Shown piece by piece: positions 57,023 through 64,000 of a stretch of 64,000 bases of DNA. A program made the translations under genes and the position numbers. The first letter of the stretch is position 1; each line of letters starts with the position of its first letter. The notes beneath the pieces were generated by a model, which worked only from the letters and a program-made list of their open reading frames with translations, ran no database searches and was not told the DNA's origin. The stretch is from Melieria omissa (lineage: Eukaryota > Arthropoda > Insecta > Diptera > Ulidiidae), in the NCBI GenBank assembly GCA_963971225.1, contig OZ020267.1:116322936-116386935 (forward strand). The letters are read 5' to 3'.

Positions 57023-60000
57023 CCAATTATACATAGGCGTCGCTTCGGAACACGAATGTTAGTCGATTTGATTTAACTAAGGTTACTATTCCAGGGTTAA
57101 AGATGGTCTCCGAATCAACACTGAATTATTTTGAGCCAATCCTCGACCGTCACAGCCACTTTTCAAAAAACTCAAATAGAAAAAATTCATTATTTTTCAC
57201 TCCAAACTTAATCCGATTCATACAAAAATTTCTATTAATTTCAATAGTGAACTTGTTTTGCTGTTAAATAAATCAGAACTAAAATTAATGAAATGTTCAA
57301 ACACGAGACTATTTCTGCTTCATTGTCTACTATTACATAGTTAGAGGGTTACACCCTACCCTACTATTACATAGGGTAGAGGGCTGTTACTTAATAGAAG
57401 GTTTGTTGTGACGCGTAATTGGAACACTTATCTTGCTGCACGTGCTGTGGTGCATCTAAATTGCGCTGAATGCAATTTAAGTAGATGAGGCTGACATCAG
57501 CAACATTGATAACAGTTTCGCTTCATAATCGAGCTGATGTATTCACAAATGCTGATTTCTGATCGCTAAAAACAAATCGTCTGGGCTGGCATTTTTTCTT
57601 TTAACTTGTGCAATGAAGATGCTTTCGAAATGTAAATGAGTGAGTAAAAATACTCATTTCCACAACATCCAGCAATCCCGCTTACATTTAATTGGAAATT
57701 AAAGCACTTTGATTTCTGAATATATCCGTAAATTATTCATCCTTCTTTGTTGTCTTTCGGGCCTTTCACCTATCAAATTTGCAAAACATTTAATGACTCT
57801 CGAAGAGTTTCAAATTTATGCCCAGCCATTTCTGTATATGTTATCTAGTTCAAGTTGCTCGACTTCAAGCCGTTTGGCTTGAAGTAGCAGATGACTATTT
57901 ATTATCATAGACTAATTACGTGGCGATGCAAATTTCAAGAATCAAACAGCAAAAAAGATTTTGGTGCTAATTGCGAACGGTTGCCAGCAAAAGAACCAAA
58001 ACAAAAAATTCTAGCGATGACATGGAAAATCCAGCCGCAAAGTAGCGAGGAGCAATTAAAAAGTATGTAAGCACAATGGCAGAGTGGCCAATTTAACCGG
58101 TTATTCTGGCGTGACGTCATTTACAACGGCACGTTTCGGCTTTCGGCTGGAGACGAAGCATCTACTGGCAATGCAGACAGCCCCTACGAACAATATTCAC
58201 ACAGCGAATAGTCGTGTCGTTGTTAATTAAATTGATCAGCAAATTGAAACAACAAAACGACCCGGACTTCTGCGGTTTGCAGGGTAGATCAACGAACCTC
58301 AGCTACATAAATAGACTGTACTGTCCCAGGTTATTCAAAACGGCACTCAAGTCAAGCCGCTATCAAATTACGGGTACCACAGCAACATTCTATCCAACAC
58401 TTTCAGTTTTAAGCACTTTCAAAATCTCAACGCAAAACTTCTGGGATATGTAGCAAAAAAACTAGAACATTTACATGGTTTTTTCAGTAAAACACAATTT
58501 TCTGCTATTGATCATTTATATCTGCATACATTGATCATTCAGCTACATTTCATCCTGTTCATGTCCAACGTTTCAAAGGACTTCCGATTTCCGACTTTTT
58601 GCGTGTTACTTATAAATCGTTTCAATGATGCTATCACCGTGTAAAACTTTCTTCAAAAACTACTACCCACTCAGGCACGTACGCACCTGATGTTCCAGTT
58701 CTCTCAGAATCTTAATTTTTTATCGTTTTACGAGGCTGCCTTCCAAAATCATATTTTAATGCATTACAAAATATTAGAAAAAGAACGCCAACTACCATAA
58801 CATCACTTACACACAAACAAACACGAGCTCAAATTATCTTGCACATTAAACCACAACAAAACAGGAAACTTCAACGGTAATCGGATTCGCGCAAATGAGA
58901 CAAACAGAAAGCAAAACACATCCGCAGCACTGAGACACACCGTACAAACAAAAGTCGCTTACGCGACGCAAAATCGTTGTGACGAGTGGCGAGAACTCTG
59001 GAAGTCAAGCGAATCGCCTTGGCCGCGGCGCGGTCCTCCCAGCAGCGCAGTCGGTATTCTATTCTAATTTCTACGACCGCGTCTGACTGCTGTTCGGTGT
59101 TGTTGCGAACTTGATACCGATTTCGTTCGGAGCGATGAAACCGCTCGCCTGCTGGTAATCAGCTCCAATCAAACAGAGGATGCAGCGCCGCGGACCTCCT
59201 GTTTATGTAAGACGCACAGCATCTACCAACACCGAATTGCGTCGTATTTGGTGATTATTTTCGCGTTCGCAATCAATATTTAATTCATTAGCAAACAGCC
59301 AGGGGTCACTTACACAGAATCACTTGCTGAAACAGCGCTGTGGATCATCTATTAGCGATCACGCTGCTACTCGAATATTTTCTCACTATTTTCTCTCTCG
59401 CTTCTGCTCTGGCTAACAGTAGATTTGGCCACAGAACGTCTTAACTGCTCAACACCTTTTAGGCGAATAAACCAAACAGGTACTAAAGCATCGGTTTATA
59501 AAGTGGCCGTAACCACAACCAGGCGGCGGCTATTCCCGGCTGCCAACCGAACTATTCAATCGATGATGTGCGCTCACGCTCACCGTTCAATTTCATGGTT
59601 TATAGTTCGAGCAAAAAAAGCAACTAGTTACAATAACAAGCACGACTTGAGCAAGCCGAGGAAGCGGCAAAAAGTGCATACTAAGCCCGCCCCCCCAGTC
59701 CATCCACTAAAACGCCACACACGTTTCCCAGCACTAACGCCCTGTCTTTGGCGCTTGTACCCGCACAGCTCGGACGGACTTGTATTGGTTCTTAATGTTA
59801 TTTATTGCAAAATTGTTTCTAAATATGAAAGTTACTCAGAGCAAAAAGAGAAATCTGTCTATGTATGCAAATCAGCTACTGATGAGCATTACAAAAGAAG
59901 CGAAATGAAAAGCAACAAAATTAAGAAAAAGTCATTAGCACTACTACAGGTTTTAAAGCGACAGCATCATGAACGCATTTTATATCGGGAATCACCCACC

Positions 60001-60172
60001 GGGTAGCAGAGTTGCCAGGAGACCCGCCCATCTTGTTTGCCGCCGCTCTGTCTGACTGTTATGAAGTGTCCATTAGATGAGTTTGACGTTTCTTAAAAGA
60101 TTAATAGTTCGAAAACACATGTTTTTTACTTTCGTGTTAAGAATTTCATTCGCAAGAAGAAGTTGCTGGTTG
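57023..60172. other. Gene-poor stretch between gene C and a hAT MITE
   Basis: No gene is supported. A 31-bp tandem duplication with CTACTATTACATAG lies at 57329-57390. A perfect 10-bp-stem hairpin (ACTTCAAGCC, GTTT, GGCTTGAAGT) lies near 57862-57885. A GC-rich zone at 58960-59240 could be a promoter or first-exon region. A 193-codon plus frame (59425-60006) lacks an ATG near its start and any recognisable domain. Confidence 0.4.
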
Positions 60173-60420
60173 CAGGGCCGTAGCTAGGGGGGTTAGGGGG
60201 TTCTGACCCCCCCCCCCCGAAATGTTAGAACATTGTTTTAATTTATAATATTCTAAACTAGTTACTAATCACACCATGCATGGCTACGTTTACATTGAGC
60301 CCAAGTGCCTAATTAAGTTAAATTAGTAATTTAATTTAGCTTGGAAGCTTGTTTTCAGTCAGCTGTCGGGTTTTGATTTGAGTAACCCCCCCCCGAAAAA
60401 AAATCCTGTCTACGGGCTTG
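60173..60420. mobile_element. hAT MITE with perfect 8-bp target duplication
   Basis: The left end CAGGGCCGTAGCTAGG and the right end (reverse complement CAAGCCCGTAGACAGG), with C-runs just inside, bound a 248-bp non-coding element. GCTGGTTG occurs exactly on both sides (60165-60172 and 60421-60428). It is related in end sequence to the element at 31345-32303. Confidence 0.88.
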
Positions 60421-62110
60421 GCTGGTTGTATGCCAAATGTTGTGGCAAATTATGAACTCGGATATGGGAAAAGTAAAATTGCTGGGAATCTCCATGTTGA
60501 CAAGTGAACTTTTAAACATTATTGTTCTCTTATAATGATATGAAAGCTCATAGACAAGCCATAATCCAGCTTCCCCCTTGATGTGCTGGTAAGATTGTTA
60601 GATTGTATTCATAATTAAAGGAACCTTTCTGACAACGCAAAAAAAATTTGGATTGTTTTGCTCTGAAAAAAAATGCGATAACTCGACACGCTGGGTGATT
60701 GATAACTATTGATACCTTACTTATTTTGAATACTAGAAATAGTGATGCGTCACTTAAGCCCGGAGCTGTTAGTTTTTATTTACTTTCGTGTATTCACCAA
60801 ATATTCTATTTCTGACAATTTTTCGCAATTTAATTTGTTATAACTAAAAAAGTCACGTTTCATCTTCAACTTACTGAACTAAATTCATTTCGCCACAATG
60901 AGAACAAAAGCACAATTTAAAGTAAATTTCCACGCAGCACAACAATCAAATTAAACTCTTGTCGGCAATAATGTAGTTACCTGTTTTTAATCTCACGTGA
61001 TGGCTCTCCATACGAAATGTAAATACCTATAAATCGTCAAATCGATTGAATAAGCGAAAAATCAATTTGATATTTGTTTTAGATATCGCTGAGGGAAAAT
61101 TCCTTCTGTCCCAACAGACGATCGAAAATATGTATTATTTGTATAGTTCAGTAATTTCTATATTCACGGTAGTCCGGCTTGGGTGGAGTTCCCGTTAACC
61201 AAAGGGGCTGCGACTAAAAAGTCGCACGCAAATCGAACGAACAACCACATTCACATTCATTCAATCATATGTACAGAACGAAAACAACTACCCAAACACA
61301 CTGCTTTGCCACTTCTGCAAAAGCCGAAATTCTAGTCACACTCACGCGGGGATACGATGAGCTCAACAATGAGGTTTTTTCATTGAAAAGTTCTAATCTG
61401 AATACGTCGGAGATACCAGCGCGTTTACTTTGGGTTCACATATTATTGCGATGGAAGAGACGAGTCATTGTTTATGTCGTGCGCAAAAATATGTTTTTAT
61501 CGTCGTCGTAGTCAATAGAATCAAATTGAATTTTAATTGGGGTCTTTTACAGTTAAGACGGTAATTTGTTATGTAAATGCTGCTTTCTGTTTATTTACAA
61601 ATCATCTCAATATTAACCCAAGTTAAGTTTTATTTGCGTATAAAAGTAAATTACTACGATCTTTGCGGGTTGACTTCTTGCGTCATCTAACCTGAAGTAT
61701 CACCGCCACACACTAAAAGTCCTTTGCATTGTTTAAATTAAAATCATTTTAATATTTCTTAAATGTTTAACAGAGAAAATACAGTTTTTATGTGCCTAAA
61801 GACGGCTATAACAATTCCAACACAAGGAGACTACGAAATTCATGTCGGAAATATGTATATGTATTTATGTGTAAAATATTTTAGAAATATTCTTCTGTTT
61901 ACCGCAATAGTACTTTAATCGTCACGTGTTTCCTTTTATCTAAAAGCCCGAAAATTCTTTACCCAAAATATCGTAGTGTGTTCAGTTACAAAACTGCGGT
62001 GGTCCGAAATGTGACATTCAAATTGCACTCCGTACGTAATAAGTATGTATGTGTAAAAACGCCTTCGGTAGGAAAATGCAAATCGGGTTGATATCCATGT
62101 GGGAATCCAC
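60421..62110. other. 3' flank of the acyl-CoA oxidase gene
   Basis: No gene recognised. The 3' untranslated region of the minus-strand oxidase gene should lie just below 62111; no canonical poly(A) signal was identified with confidence. Confidence 0.45.
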
Positions 62111-64000
62111 TTAAAGCTTCGACTTAACTTGAGGAATTATAATATCTTTCCACCACGAGGGTCGCTCAAAAGCGCCGCTGTTGGTCATAAATTCATTTTG
62201 TAAATTCTCATACAAAAGTCCATCGGATTTGGCGATAATCGAGTTGAGCGCGAAGTCGGGCGGCGCGATGGCATCAGCCACCGAGACCGCCGAGTCCTTC
62301 AGCTCGGCACATTTATTCAGCAGCCGTGTGCGCACCATTTCAGCGAAGGTGGGTGCCTTGGCAAATCCACCCACATAAAACAAGGTCATGTGTCGATCAA
62401 TGCACCACATCGAGTAGATGGCGAACAGCAAATCTAGCACCTTGGCCAATTGGCCAGTGGCATCAGGCCTGCGAACACGCTCCACGAAACGAGTCAGCGC
62501 AAAGTACTCAGCGTACGCTAACGACAGATCTCGTGCGCCGTACACCTGGGAATTGTTGCGCGCATCGAAGCGATGGGCGCCATTCTCAGTGTCCTTCGCA
62601 ATGCGCTTCGACGTTGTATCCAGCAGATAGCTAAGCAGCCACTCGTAGCACTGCAACACGACTACGAAAGATGTGGGAAGAGAATTAAAAAGTGCAACCT
62701 CCACTCGGCTCAGACGTACTTACACTGCATGGAATCGATGGGAGTCTCGCGTAGCACATCCACGTATGTGCGCTGCAGTATGAGGTCGCGATTGCGCAAA
62801 AAGTTTGCCGTGCCCACTGGGCTCTCAATGCGTTCGTTCCACTGCCGCAACAGCCAATTCGAAGCCTGCTGACCGAGCACATTGTTGTCGCCCTCGTACG
62901 TGCAGCTGGGGTCGTGGTCGTTCCGCAAGTCTCCCAACTTCGCAGCCTTCAGGTAACCGTGACCACCGCAGGCTTCACGCGCCTCCTGTATAGCATCTCG
63001 AGCTGTCCAAGTAATTAGCGGCTTGGATGACGAAATCACCGCATGAATCTCGGAAACAATTTGTGTCTACCAAGGTTTTTAATAGAAATGTTGTGTGTTA
63101 GAAAAATTAAATTAATTAAGGTTCATATCATTTCACACATGAATACCACTCCTCTGAAAATTTTAATTATTACATACAACTTCTGAGGCAAATGCCATTT
63201 GGATTCATATTTGTCACCTAAAATTTGTGTAGCAAATAAGTAACTGATAAGTAAGTAACCCTCAGAACCTCCCGTGTGTTCGTCACGGTAGCACAACACT
63301 AAACAATCTGCACAATTATATAAAATGTTTAATATTTTAACTAACGTGACACTCAAAAGAAATCCTAATCAGATCGCGTTTCTATCTGATAACTTCACAT
63401 TTTCGACAATGTTTCCTAACATTGTTAAAACTTGTATACGTCACCGCCACCTTATCGTAACTAAAATTGGCAAATCATCCAATTGACTCTCTTCAGACTT
63501 CTTACCAGGAGTTCAAATCCATTCGAACCAGCTTGTGATTTTGCAATAATTTCCAGATAAGTATTTGTCAATTCCTCCACTGCAACCTTGAGTACACACG
63601 CACCCGCCAAGTACGGAAATATTCTCCATTGCTAGCAAAATTGACACAATCACATTAGAAATGTACATGGCTCGAAGTATATTCGACTAACGTGCAACTG
63701 ATACTCGATAATAGCTACTTCTGGGCCATCCTTCTCGGGCCCAAACTGCTTCCGCAGCGCGGCGTAACGCACTGCAATTACGGCCGCGCTCGCCAGAGTA
63801 TTCGCAGACTCCTGCATTATACCGATCCGGCCGGCCGAGAACGACTCCAACGCAGCACCCAACACTTTGCCCGGCTCGGTAAAGACACTCTCGTACACAC
63901 CTTCAGGCGTCACGTCGCCGGTGCGATTAAGAAGATTCTCACGCGGAATGCGATAGTTTGTGAACATCACGAAGCCGTTGTCGGTACCGTTCAAGCCAAT
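62111..64000 (-). CDS. Gene D: peroxisomal acyl-CoA oxidase (3' part, 442 aa visible)
   Basis: Minus-strand exons: from beyond 64000 to 63692, 63631-63506, 63066-62724 and 62661-62111. Junctions are in frame (phases 0, 0, 1). The enzyme oxidises acyl-CoA to trans-2-enoyl-CoA with FAD and O2, giving H2O2, the first step of peroxisomal beta-oxidation. The visible part starts at NGTDNGFVMFTNYRIPR and continues through the FAD-binding helices (GRIGIMQESAN, KQFGPE). ACGGHGYL and CTYEGDNNVLGQQ follow; the Glu of YEGDN (near 62894) is the catalytic base position of this family. The C-terminal oxidase domain ends PQVKSKL, where Ser-Lys-Leu is a textbook PTS1 peroxisomal import signal. Family members are about 650-700 residues, so some 220-250 N-terminal residues lie outside the window. 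Which paralogue this is cannot be settled here. Confidence 0.95.

Noticed and set aside
59425..60006. 193-codon plus frame near a GC-rich zone
   Set aside because: Opens without an ATG near its start (TTG at 59425), no recognisable domain, basic and low-complexity translation; kept only as part of the spacer description.
1..64000. CRISPR arrays, bacterial operons, rRNA or tRNA genes
   Set aside because: Spliced genes and eukaryotic transposons dominate; no direct-repeat/spacer arrays, rRNA stretches or tRNA cloverleaf with a clear B box were seen by eye.

Overview
This is a eukaryotic, AT-rich nuclear window with short GT-AG introns, long gene-poor stretches and very many DNA transposons. 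The gene content (a Derailed/RYK-type first exon, low-complexity secreted proteins, a peroxisomal acyl-CoA oxidase) and the transposon types (a rosa-like mariner with DD41D spacing, pogo/Tigger, piggyBac-like TTAA elements, Harbinger, hAT) point to a higher dipteran fly. A tephritid fruit fly is most likely, because the rosa mariner was first described in Ceratitis. The species is inference.

Layout. About 1-12.6 kb is best read as the giant first intron of a minus-strand gene whose signal-peptide exon lies at 12598-12721; its N-terminus looks like the start of a WIF domain of the Derailed/Doughnut (RYK) receptor family. From 13 to 42.7 kb no convincing coding gene is visible. That span holds mobile elements, several stacked inside one another: a TTAA-flanked piggyBac-type element (20374-24751) containing a hAT element containing a LINE; a Tc1-like element (37256-40207) containing a mariner derivative in its terminal repeat and a foldback element that itself contains a TTAA-flanked insert; two copies of a rosa-like mariner (9.4 and 28.7 kb); a pogo/Tigger derivative (16.7 kb).

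The gene cluster is at 42.7-55 kb. Gene A (plus, 4 exons, 317 aa, secreted) converges on gene B (minus, 6 exons including a 16-nt micro-exon, 637 aa, secreted, with HHEERR repeats and Gly/Ser-rich blocks). Their poly(A) signals are about 10 nt apart. Gene C (minus, 5 exons, about 219 aa, secreted, Gly/Tyr-rich) ends in a 29-residue motif that aligns without gaps to the end of gene B, so B and C look like paralogous extracellular structural proteins (cuticle, clot or matrix type; the function is inference). All reconstructed junctions keep the reading frame, with one ambiguous acceptor in gene C.

Between B and C lie a Harbinger derivative, a hAT element with a perfect 8-bp target duplication and a 1.1-kb long inverted repeat. 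Upstream of C are a palindromic MITE and a further nested pair of elements. The window ends inside gene D (minus, last four exons, 442 aa visible), a peroxisomal acyl-CoA oxidase ending in the Ser-Lys-Leu import signal. No tRNA, rRNA or CRISPR was seen. Exon models were made by eye from splice consensus and frame and have no transcript support.
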